A stretch of 64,000 bases of DNA. It comes from Siderastrea siderea (taxonomy: Eukaryota > Cnidaria > Anthozoa > Scleractinia > Rhizangiidae). Both the position numbers and the translations under genes were made by a program. Below, piece by piece: positions 22,813-31,101 of this stretch. Each line of letters begins with the position of its first letter. Within the stretch, counting starts at the first letter, position 1. Under the pieces are notes generated by a model. The model saw only the letters and a list, made by a program, of their open reading frames with translations, did not search any database and was not told where the DNA came from. The stretch covers positions 23,126,935-23,190,934 of the forward strand of contig OZ034970.1 of assembly GCA_964030785.1 (NCBI GenBank), in the 5' to 3' direction.

Positions 22813-23124
22813 TTATTCTTCCTCAATCATAATGCTCACCGCCACGTCGACCTCGTTGAGGTCCAACGTATTGTTTTGGCCGTCCGAGACCCAAACCCTA
22901 ACGGCATTAATCTCACTTCTGTTTACAGGATGCCACTTAAGCCGATATGGTTCTTTTTGAAAAAGGTAACTGACATGGAGGTTTGTGGCAGAGAAGCTGT
23001 ACAAACCGCTGCTTTCCACATCGTTCACCTGCCATGTTATTAAATCGCGGTGAAGAAAAATCCAGTCAATGCTCCTTGTTATGTTGGAAATCATTGTTCC
23101 TACAAAATTAGTTGTTTCACGCAA
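22813..23124 (-). CDS. virion-type protein fragment, Polinton-like
   Basis: A 103-residue frame ending in VSIMIEEE, with VRVWVSDGQNNTLDLN just before. This acidic C-terminal ending after a beta-rich 'R.W..DG..N.LD.N' strand is, from memory, typical of a conserved uncharacterised protein in cnidarian Maverick-type elements. The frame starts inside the domain, so the gene is truncated at its 5' end. Its exact role (minor capsid or accessory virion protein) is unproven. Confidence 0.45.
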   Translation of the reverse strand: MRETTNFVGTMISNITRSIDWIFLHRDLITWQVNDVESSGLYSFSATNLHVSYLFQKEPYRLKWHPVNRSEINAVRVWVSDGQNNTLDLNEVDVAVSIMIEEE

Positions 23125-24010
23125 AATATACTTTTTTCGTATCCAAGCAAACTGGCAAACTCTCCCTGGGTGAGGTCAAACTCATAATCTTTGTGCATCA
23201 GAATCACAACCCGTTAGATTGTCAGGTTAAAATACACAGTGAAAATGTGCCCTTTGGTTTTGTCATTCGAATCGACGAGTTCCGTGTGAGCCTGCAAAAA
23301 ACGGTTGATGTCGGCGTAATCGTACATTCCTTCAGGGAAAGCCAAAGTGTACCAGCTTCCTGATTTTTTCCTCTACGGCAGTTTGTTGTTTGCGATAGCT
23401 TCTTTGTTGCAGACAGCGTGAAATTATTTAATTGTTTTCCAGAGCCCCCACTGGGACTAGTTTCTCAAATGCTGTAATTTCGTAATCCCGTAGGGACAAG
23501 TATAAGCTTGCTTAAATATGCACAATTCAAAATTCTTAGTCAGCTTTATTTAGTCTTCTGGTTATAGTCCTTGTGAAATCTACTTGCCGTTAAAGTCTTA
23601 TTCCGCGGTTAAAAACCATCGGTAAGAAACAATAACTTTGTACAATTTATCAAAGTTTATTTTGTCGTTGGATCTGCAGTTTTTCTCAGTTCTCATTTCG
23701 TTGTTTGTTCTTTTTTGTGTTCTAGCGAACCTTTCATTGTGTCATTTAGTCTGTTGAAAGAGTTCGGAATTAAAGCGGAGGAAATCTTTCCAAGTTGTCG
23801 TTTATCCCCCACATTCTGTGATATTGTACCAAGCGTATCACACAGCGATCAGTTTGTTCAACGCCGCTTTGTAGTTTTTTGATGGGTTAGCACAAGCGGC
23901 GGCTCAAAGTAGAATGTAAAGTCGTGGGAAGCCTGCTTGGCGTTATTTCTTTGTCGCTGTGCGAGATTTGAGTCAAGCAACAGGTTGTGATATCTAATCG
24001 AGAAAACGTT
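23125..24010. other. unassigned part of the virus-like block
   Basis: Short frames only. Beta-rich fragments near 23112-23363 on the opposite strand are probably shadows. AT-rich with no clear promoter. Confidence 0.3.
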
Positions 24011-24349
24011 TTATTTTTGTAATTCATTGATCCTGCCGTATGTGGTAAGCAACTGAAGCCAAAAATCAACCTGGTTTCGGAGTTTTTTTGACATGTGGCA
24101 GGCTTTGATCGAACCCAGGCTCATGTATAGTTGACTGATCAATTTGTCGGCCGTCGCTGTCCCCAAACCGCTACCTTCCATTTCCCACTCTTGCTCAGGA
24201 AAGTCTTCATCGTCGTCTGACAGTAAAAGTGTGGGTCTTCGGCTCACAACAGCCTTTTCTAGAGGGGTAAGAGAGGGTTCTTTTCTTTTAGCTGGAGGTG
24301 GAGGCTTCAGTCTCTGCTTCCCCTCCTGGAGCTGTGTCTGCAGCGGCAT
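24011..24349 (-). CDS. unknown 112-residue protein of the virus-like block
   Basis: Starts MPLQTQLQEGKQRLKPPPPA, has a Pro/Lys-rich N-terminus, an acidic patch LLSDDDEDFPEQEW and a helical C-terminus (QVDFWLQLLTTYGRINEL). Same strand as, and 53 bases downstream of, the poly-Asp ORF. No family recognised. Confidence 0.4.
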   Translation of the reverse strand: MPLQTQLQEGKQRLKPPPPAKRKEPSLTPLEKAVVSRRPTLLLSDDDEDFPEQEWEMEGSGLGTATADKLISQLYMSLGSIKACHMSKKLRNQVDFWLQLLTTYGRINELQK

Positions 24350-24401
24350 GGCTCCCCTTCTTTGTTCATAAATTTCATCTTTTTTATTCTTTCGAGTTCC
24401 T

Positions 24402-24583
24402 CTATTTGAGAACCGTGAAACGTGGATTTTTTTTGCCTCTTACTCTGTAGTTGGGCTTCGTTTTAAATTTTGAGATAAGCTGGTTGACAATCCGCAAATC
24501 CTCTGTTTCATTGGAGTATTGGACAAATTCTGTCACTATCAGCACCCCCCACGGTGTGCGTGTGGGTAGGAGTGGTAGCGGTA

Positions 24584-24669
<86 letters not shown>

Positions 24670-24847
24670 AGAAGTGGTGGTGGCGGCAAATTATCATCAC
24701 CATCATCTAGCAGTGGTGGTGATGTTGGCGGTTGTGTTTCAGCATCTGGTTTGAGCTCAGCATCAAACGGCTTGAGTCTGTGGAACTCGTCCATTTCGTA
24801 GTTTGGGCCGCCCCACGGTGTGCGTGTGGGTAGGAGTGGTAGCGGTA

Positions 24848-24936
<89 letters not shown>

Positions 24937-25304
24937 AGAAGTGGTGGTGGCGGCAAATTATCATCACCATCATCTAGCAGTGGTGGTGATGTTGGCGGTT
25001 GTGTTTCAGCATCTGGTTTGAGCTCAGCATCAAACGGCTTGAGTCTGTGGAACTCGTCCATTTCGTAGTTTGGGCCGCCCTTCTCCCACTCTGGTCCTGC
25101 TTCTGGCTCCTTTGTTGCTTTATGGAGCCGTTTTGTGATTGGTTTGAAAAGCTCTTCTCCCGAAAGCTGACCAAGCTCTTTGCTGATTTCATTCATTTTA
25201 AACGTTTGGCGAGTGTTTGGCTTTCTTGATCGACTTCTACTTTGAATAGAAAAGGACACAATCGAAGAACTTAGTTGTAGACCATCCTCCAGACTGTAAT
25301 TCAA
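24402..25304 (-). CDS. acidic repeat protein with two poly-Asp tracts
   Basis: An open frame of 300 residues. The N-terminal third is basic and Ser/Arg-rich (SIQSRSRSRKPNTRQTF), followed by an 88-residue module occurring twice: NYEMDEFHRLKPFDAELKPD, a Pro-rich linker, then about 30 consecutive Asp encoded by a GAT run, then PLPLLPTRTPWG. The DNA repeat is at 24547-24810 and 24811-25079. The frame stays open through both GAT runs, and the two runs differ by about one triplet. Function unknown. It lies between virion-type ORFs and the packaging ATPase relic, so it may be a virus-like scaffold or DNA-mimic protein, but a microsatellite expansion inside a decaying ORF is equally possible. Confidence 0.5.
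24547..25079. repeat. 264-bp tandem duplication containing ATC microsatellites
   Basis: Two in-frame copies starting CCCCACGGTGTGCGTGTGGG, each with about 30 ATC triplets on the plus strand. Both copies remain open on the minus strand as poly-Asp. Confidence 0.9.
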
Positions 25305-25534
25305 AGATTAAATCAGACTTATACATCAACAAATCAGACAACATTCAGATCTCTCGAAGATTCTCAGTTCTGTTCGTGACGGGGGGGCGGGGGAATTTCC
25401 AGAAAACACACTCGGGTCCAGTTTTCCACATGCTTTCTCTTTAGACAGATGTCTCCACCTGTTTACCGACATGATAATTGTAATGTTATGCATAAACTGG
25501 AAAATGAAAATTCCGAATTATGATCCTGACTTTA

Positions 25535-25816
25535 GAGCGGTTTTCAATTGAGTGTCGAAAGTAATTCGCGTTTTGCTTTGGTTTTGTTTTACTTCGCTCT
25601 GTGATTGGTTAAAAAATCTCGCGCTACTTTCTCGGCCAATCAGAAGTAAAACTCAAACCAATCGTGACTTGCTCGCACGCGTTTTCCCGCGCTTGGCGCC
25701 GGTTACATGTATTTGTTTCGAGTTCTGATTGGTTCAATGGGTAATTTGTATTTGTTGTGATTGGCTGGGATAATTACTTTTGTTTTGATTTTACGACACT
25801 CATTTGAAAATGGCTC
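25535..25816. mobile_element. 282-bp MITE with TA target duplication
   Basis: GAGCGGTTTTCAATTGAGTG at the left is mirrored by CACTCATTTGAAAATGGCTC at the right, flanked by TA (25533-25534, 25817-25818). It contains five CCAAT-type boxes in either orientation (for example TGTGATTGGTT and CGGCCAATCAG). It sits just upstream of the ATPase relic and supplies the false start of that ORF. Confidence 0.8.
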
Positions 25817-25822
25817 TATCAC

Positions 25823-26365
25823 CACAGCTAACTGCAAGCAAGGTCACCCTTGGATGCCCGCGGATGTTTTCCGGATGCTGATTTGCGGATCAAGCAATTC
25901 AGGAAAAACGAACATCCTGCTGCACATGCTTTACAAGCTGCTGTAGTTTGACAAGGTTTATCTTTTTTCCAAAGACCCTTCACCAAAACAAATATCGGGC
26001 TCTTTTACAGGACTTTGCCACAATTAACCCCAAAGTTATCGAGGCGCGGGGGGATGAAAGTTTTCCACTTAAATAGCTTCCGGTGAACAACCAGAAAATT
26101 GTTGTCTTCGATGACCTGGTTTGTGAAAACGACCAAAACGCGATCGTCAATTATTTACGGCCGGCACAGGAACTGCAGCGTTATCTATCTCACTCAGACC
26201 AACTTCAAGGTGCATATCCGCGACAACTGCGGCCATTTTTTTAATCTTTTCAGTTGTCTTCCGAAGGAAAACAAGCGAATCGCTGACGAGCTGGGGTCGA
26301 TCACGAACTGCTGAACCGCGCTACCGACAAAAAGTACTAATTCTTTTACTACGACAAACCATAAA
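25823..26365 (+). pseudogene. FtsK/HerA-type packaging ATPase, Polinton/adintovirus-like
   Basis: The Walker A motif (GSSNSGKTN) is followed by helical LLHMLYKLL and a stop at about 25946. After a shift, a beta strand VVFDDL is the Walker B, and farther on YLTQTNF and RDNCGHFF match the sensor region of the small genome-packaging ATPases of Maverick/Polinton and related viruses. Two or more frameshifts and several stops are present. The first 27 or so residues of the open frame come from the MITE at 25535-25816, so the real N-terminus is lost. In intact elements this ATPase pumps DNA into the capsid. Confidence 0.65.
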
Positions 26366-26439
26366 AATTAATGAAACAAATTTTGACGAAAATATATAAT
26401 GGGCTACATCAACAGCACGCTTGGTGAAACTTCGAGTAG

Positions 26440-27227
26440 GTCGACAAACCAAGGTGGTGCAAGAGAACCACTACGGCCTGCAGGACCACCAGGGCCAAAA
26501 TATGACACAGGTTCTGCAAGTCCGCGGTCCACCTGGTCCACAGGGTCTGACAGGGCCACATGGTACTCATGGTCCGACAGGTCCGCAAGGGCCTCAAGGT
26601 GCAGAAGGACCTCCGGCTCCAACGGGTCCACGAGGACCAGCTGGTTCGCAAGGACCAAAAGGCGGTCGTGGGCAGACAGGCTCACAAAGGCGAAAAAGGA
26701 GACAAGGGTGATACAGACCCCGAGGCTTGGAAGGCCCACGTGACGTACAAGACCTCAGAGGGCCTCAAGGCTTGCAAGGGCCGCAAGGACCCACCAGCGC
26801 AGGTGGCAGCCCTACCTCACTGGCGACAAAGTTAGACAAAAACGCTGATCTCGATTAACAAGTCCGAGGTTTTGAGGTTGAAAAGAACCCAGATATAAGC
26901 TAAGAAGACCAGCGAGAAATATTTTTCTCAGGAAAGGAAGGTGGAAAAATGGAACAGGCGATAAATATGAATGACAACGCTATCTACAACATTAATTACC
27001 TGGATCCCACAGGGGCAGATCAGGCAACAAACAAAAAATATGTTAATACTCTACTAGCCACCAACCTGGATAAAGTTGCTTACATCGACATTAAAAATAA
27101 TAATATAACTAACTTGTCTACTAATGCTGCAGACATGAAGTCAACCGCCAATGTTGTTCACGTAAAAAATAAGGTGAACGACGCCAAAGCAGATGTGACT
27201 TTAGCTTTCATAAAAAGATATGTATGA
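26440..27227 (+). pseudogene. collagen-like fibre protein, virus-like, frameshifted
   Basis: The frame at 26500-26690 contains about 20 Gly-X-Y triplets (for example [19 protein letters not shown]). The repeat changes frame near 26690 and continues past stops. A separate open frame at 26949-27227 encodes the C-terminal domain: INMNDNAIYNINYLDPTGAD followed by NKKYVNT, then DIKNNNITNLSTNAADM. 'N.N...I.N..DP....A..KKYVD' is a common trimeric attachment-fibre motif of phages and eukaryotic dsDNA viruses. Together these parts look like a host-attachment fibre. The region from 26661 on is part of the triplicated unit, so the C-terminal domain exists in three copies. Confidence 0.6.
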
Positions 27228-27322
27228 GTCACATGTTAGCAGTTCGACTAATAAAAAAGATAAAATTTTAGATTAATCAACTGAGTTGATAAGGTAAATT
27301 GGCCACCGTAAAGAGATTGAAA

Positions 27323-27353
27323 GCTGACGTTTCGAGCGTTAGCCCTTCGCCAG
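27323..27353 (-). ncRNA. hammerhead-ribozyme-like motif (degenerate core)
   Basis: Minus strand reads CTGGCGAAGGGCTAACGCTC then GAAACGTC. It matches the order CUGANGA, stem II, GAAA, short stem III, UC known from Penelope-like elements, but the core has CTGG instead of CTGA and there is one extra base before stem II (GGGC/GCTC). Probably inactive as written. Confidence 0.4.
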
Positions 27354-27450
27354 AGCGAATCAAGGAATTGTGGGTTGCTCTTCGTTTATATGAAGAGTGG
27401 TAGAGCTACGCTATTGGTAGGAACATGGCAACGTGAAAAACAAGAATAAA

Positions 27451-28112
27451 TTAGTTGAATGAAAAGCGTTCGTTGATACCGTGGGGATTAAGTGTGCCGA
27501 TTTGAAAAATGAATTTTTGTTCTAGATTTATACGGTTTTCCGTATTACCCTGGTGTAGGGAAAGGCCACAGATTATCATGTGTTGGCTGGAATGATTAGG
27601 AAGATTGAAATGTTGGGCGACTGGTTTGGATGCGTCCTTGTTATTTCTTTCAACGTCTCGTAGGTGTTCGCGGAAACGGTCGCCTAGTCTCCTCCCTGTT
27701 TCACCAATGTATATCTTTTTCATAAAGTGCATGTCATGCAATAGACAACATTTGCGGAGGTGCATGTCAAACGATCAGTGATTTTAATCGATCGCTTGGG
27801 TCCTGTTATTTTGTCCGCATTGTGAATGAAAGGACAAGTGTTGCATCGTTTGCGCGCGCACTTAAAAGTACCCAGTTGATCATCAGATTCAAGTACACTT
27901 CTAACTAGAAAGTCCCCTATGTTTTTGTCGCGTTTTAATGAAATCAATGGGGGCCGTGAAAAGATTCTTCCTGTTTCATTGTCATTTTGGAGTAATTTAA
28001 AGTTCTTTAAAATGATGTTTTTGGCTGCGAGGTTATGTGGATGGTAAGTGAGTGTAAATGGGATTCTCTCGTTGATAAATTTAAGAAACACGAGACAACC
28101 TTTGAGAGACAT
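27451..28112 (-). pseudogene. Penelope-like element C-terminal region with GIY-YIG endonuclease
   Basis: The first frame (28112-27720) has RPPLISLKRDKNIGDFLVRS and a Cys-rich CARKRCNTCPF segment with VVYCMTC, the usual linker of Penelope elements. It shifts into a second frame (to 27451) with the GIY-YIG core IYIGETGRRLGDRFREH and a C-terminal QKFIFQIGTLNPHGINERF. GIY-YIG endonucleases nick DNA for element insertion. The single frameshift sits between CTL and the IYIGE strand and is shared by all three tandem copies, so it predates the triplication. Confidence 0.8.
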
Positions 28113-28141
28113 GTTTCGGCATAAACTTATGCCATCTTCAG
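28108..28141 (-). ncRNA. minimal hammerhead-ribozyme-like motif
   Basis: Minus strand reads CTGAAGATGGCATAAG then TTTATGCCGAAACATGTC. It has the CUGANGA core, a strong stem II (GGCATAA/TTATGCC), GAAA, and a two-pair stem III (AC..GU) ending in UC. Minimal hammerheads of this form are reported from Penelope-like elements. One extra base lies between core and stem II. Cleavage has not been shown. Confidence 0.5.
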
Positions 28142-28449
28142 TTTAATGAAAATAGTCAAAATAGCGCTATATTTATAGGTAACATTGATAACATGCTGAG
28201 CTAATGACAGCAGTAGATAATACGAAAACCGTTACAACGTATCTGGTACAGAATGATACCAAAACCGTTACAAAACAAGGTGCTTGGTCTGCCTGGTATT
28301 GTCTGATACAGATACCGTTACTAAGTGTCTGGCACTGTATGACACCGGAAAGGACAAAGACTAAAATAAAAGGTGTTGAAATGTTGAATTTATGTGTTTT
28401 AATCGGGTTTCAGACTTGTGATGTAAAATGCTTCCTTAAGTTTTAAACT

Positions 28450-29425
28450 ATAAATGGAGTGCTATTTTAAAGCGCTCTCGTGAGAGCAGGAAGCTCAACG
28501 AGAACTTTCAAACACTTGAAACAAAAATCAAGACTGTGTTAAACCCCTTCGACTGGTTGATCTTGAACGGATCTTTAAAGAAGAATGTGGACAAACACGT
28601 TACCAAGGTCATTTCTAAGCACCAGAAGAAATTTCAGAACTTAACCAAGAATTCAACCTTGCCTTTCTCGCATCACGAAACAGTTACGAATCTTTCCTCA
28701 CAACAGCTCTCGGATGATCAACTGGACCTCTTGAAGAATGGATTGGGTTTCTCAATCAAACCTCTACGCCTCAACAAATCTGACGTTCTTCAAACTTTGA
28801 ATTTATTCATCAAAAAATGAAAAACAAGCTTATTAACAAGAATCTTTCTTCATGTCTTAAAACCAGAATTGCTCATCTCGCACAAAATTACATTTCTTCC
28901 CATCGTCCTTCTTCTTCTGACATCAAGAAACGTCGTATTCTACGGAACATTAGGAACAATAAAAACATTATCATCCTCAAGCCAGACAAAGGGAATGGAG
29001 TTGTCATAATGGACCGTAATGTATACGATAATTGTTGTTTAAATTTTATTAAGGATCAATCCAAATTTAAGCCACTAAAAAAGGACCCCACATTAGACAG
29101 GGAAAGCAAACTTCAACGGTTTCTTAGGAATTTAAAGTCTAAAGGTTGCTTAGATGATAGTACGTATCGGGATATCTATCCTACAGGCTCACAGCCAGCT
29201 AGATTCTACGGCCTCCCTAAATTACATAAGAAACGGGCAGCAAATTCCCCTCCTCCTTTCAGACCTATTGTTTCTTCCATTGGGGCCTATAATTACAAAT
29301 TAGCTAAGTATTTAGTTTCCATTCTAAGCCCGTATATCCCCGATAAATATACTACACAAGATTCATTTTCGTTTGTCGAGGAATTTCAAAAAGTTAGATC
29401 TTACGGTAAAGTTTTAATAGCGGAA
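28450..29425 (+). pseudogene. Penelope-like reverse transcriptase, N-terminal part (unit 1)
   Basis: The frame starting about 28450 (FDWLILNGSLKKNVDKHVT) ends at a stop at 28818 and is continued by the frame starting at 28817, a one-base overlap that implies a frameshift. The second frame has NIIILKPDKGNGVVIMDR, PARFYGLPKLHK and PPFRPIVSSIGAYNYKLAKY, which are the diagnostic early motifs of Penelope reverse transcriptases. It ends at KVLIA, where an inserted element begins. The downstream FDV..LFTN..PLDETI block is found after that insertion at about 30395. The same frameshift is present in units 2 and 3. Confidence 0.85.
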
Positions 29426-30370
29426 CTCCTTTGCGGCCGAAGGCCGCAAGAGTGGAGCCCCATACCCATACTAAGAGGCGTCCTAAAAGGCATGCAGGCA
29501 ATGTTTTATGGTCATTGGCAAGCGGAATGACTCGCGGGCGCGTCCGTACGTACGTCGCATTTCATGACATTCTTACATGTAGCAATTTTTGCGCAGCTGC
29601 TAGCTAAGGGCGTGCGAGGAATCGCGTAAAAATCTTTTGACGCGTGTTGCACAAGCGACTCGCGTAGAGGTAAAGTAACTCTTGAAAACAGTGGATAATT
29701 TTACAGTAAAATGGTATCCAGCGGCCATAACATGATGAAAAACAGGATTCTACATTCAAGGATGTAAGGTTAGAGCAAAATCAAGCTTATAAGTCGAGCA
29801 GAAAAGTACTAATTTGCGAACAAATAATTCTGACCTAAAGCATGACCTTTGTATTTTAAAACGAATGAAGCGTATCCGTTTGCCAAACAGAATTAGAAGA
29901 ACATAGCTTTCCAATTGACAGTTGTAAAACAGAATCAAAGTTATTCACAATAAAAAGGTTGAATTTACGACAAAATGTGTCAAATGTGTGCAACACTGTG
30001 CAATAATCTGTAAACAAAACCAAAAGAGAATTTCTAGTAGTTTCGAAGCGAACACGTGTCTCCAATTACAAAATACAAAGCGACAAATAAAATAACAGCA
30101 ATCAAAACAAACGAAAAATGCCGATAAACGACTGAATGAATTTGCCTAGCGAACTTAAAGTGAAAGCACAAATAGATAAACTAGATTTGCTTGAATCACG
30201 AAACAGAATTATAACTCTAAGTTTATACTAAAATGATACGCTTACATGTAATAAAACTACACAGTAATTAACGAGGTCAAGTACCTAGGTTAATAACAGT
30301 AAACAAGATTAATTCTGAAGAATTTATAGGCGGCCGATGGTAACCGGTAGATATGGAGTTCCGCTTTTAG
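29419..30370. mobile_element. inverted-repeat element inserted in Penelope RT (unit 1)
   Basis: GCGGAACTCC near 29419 and its inverse GGAGTTCCGC near 30366 mark the ends. Just inside are GCGGCCGAAGGCCGC and GGCGGCCGATGG. The insertion separates the RT segments ending KVLIA and starting FDVERLFTNNPLDETIN. About 25 extra bases remain between the right end and the RT. No coding domain is recognised inside. Target duplication is not clear. Confidence 0.55.
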
Positions 30371-30445
30371 GCTTGGCTAAATCTATATATTATCTTTTGA
30401 TGTGGAACGCCTTTTCACCAATAACCCTCTCGATGAAACTATTAA

Positions 30446-31032
30446 CCCTAGGACGTACAAGCAAAGTCACCCCCCCACCGTGGTACGAGGGGGGCGGTTG
30501 ATGGAGCCCCTCCCCTGGGTTTTTGCTGTGTTTCAATATTTCGGAGAGATTTTGCCTTTGGTAGAAAGCCTTTGATGTGCACTACAAGATGAGGTATATA
30601 TTATGGGCTGGGTCGCTGCTGGGGGCCAGTGACGTATCCAATATGGCGGCCAATATGGCCACCATCTTGGATTTTACCAAAAATTAGAAATTATGAAAAA
30701 AAGGCGGAAATTGGAAACTTTTAATGATAATCATGTAAAATGTGACACAATTAAATACTTTGCTGCTTTTTGTGTATAATTTGTGATTTTTTCACTAAAA
30801 AAGGCGAAAAACACACAGTTTTACCCAAAAATGGCTTGACCACTTGCTACTTATAACGTCATATATCGTAACCATAGCAACTGATTCTCACCAAACTTGC
30901 GTCCAAATGTGTCTAAGGCATATACCTACAGCTACTGAAAACGGCAGGTGCTGATGAAAAATCGTCTTAGAAAAATTGAAGAAAAACCTTATGGGGGGGG
31001 GGTGGCATCCACCCCCTTTGCACGTCTGAGGG
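30446..31032. mobile_element. piggyBac-type MITE inserted in Penelope RT (unit 1)
   Basis: CCCTAGGACGTACAAG and, inverted, CCCTCAGACGTGCAAAG are the ends. TTAA precedes the left end (30442-30445), and TTA, cut by the LINE insertion, follows the right end. In units 2 and 3 both TTAA copies are intact. Excising the element with one TTAA restores the Penelope reading frame DETI-N-IAVETI exactly, which proves the insertion. Long C and G runs lie just inside the ends. Confidence 0.85.

Positions 31033-31035
<3 letters not shown>

Positions 31036-31101
<66 letters not shown>

Larger units (their letters stand above)
27274..28367 (-). mobile_element. Penelope-derived fragment: GIY-YIG endonuclease between two ribozyme-like motifs
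   Basis: Minus-strand block of about 1.09 kb that recurs in units 2 and 3 and, inverted, at 47074-48114. It begins with an AT-rich leader, then a hammerhead-like motif (28141-28108), then the C-terminal Penelope ORF (28112-27451), then a second hammerhead-like motif (27353-27323) and ends near ATCAACTGAGTTGATAAGG. No reverse-transcriptase domain lies between the leader and the endonuclease, so it appears to be a deletion derivative. Its boundaries come from the limits of similarity to the 47-kb copy. Confidence 0.7.

Noticed and set aside
24451..25068. Poly-Ser, poly-His and poly-Met ORFs over the GAT/ATC runs
   Set aside because: Other-frame readings of the triplet repeat. Only the minus-strand poly-Asp frame is long and has non-repeat ends.
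26399..26835. Several overlapping ORFs opposite and beside the collagen region
   Set aside because: Shadows of the Gly-X-Y repeat. Only the frame with GPP-type triplets has collagen periodicity.
28204..28446. 80-residue ORF present in all three units
   Set aside because: Overlaps the Penelope leader and the inverse of the other Penelope's 3' end. No domain.
29756..30065. Minus-strand ORFs of 60 and 69 residues repeated in all three units
   Set aside because: Inside the inserted inverted-repeat element, with no domain. They are conserved only because the units were recently copied.
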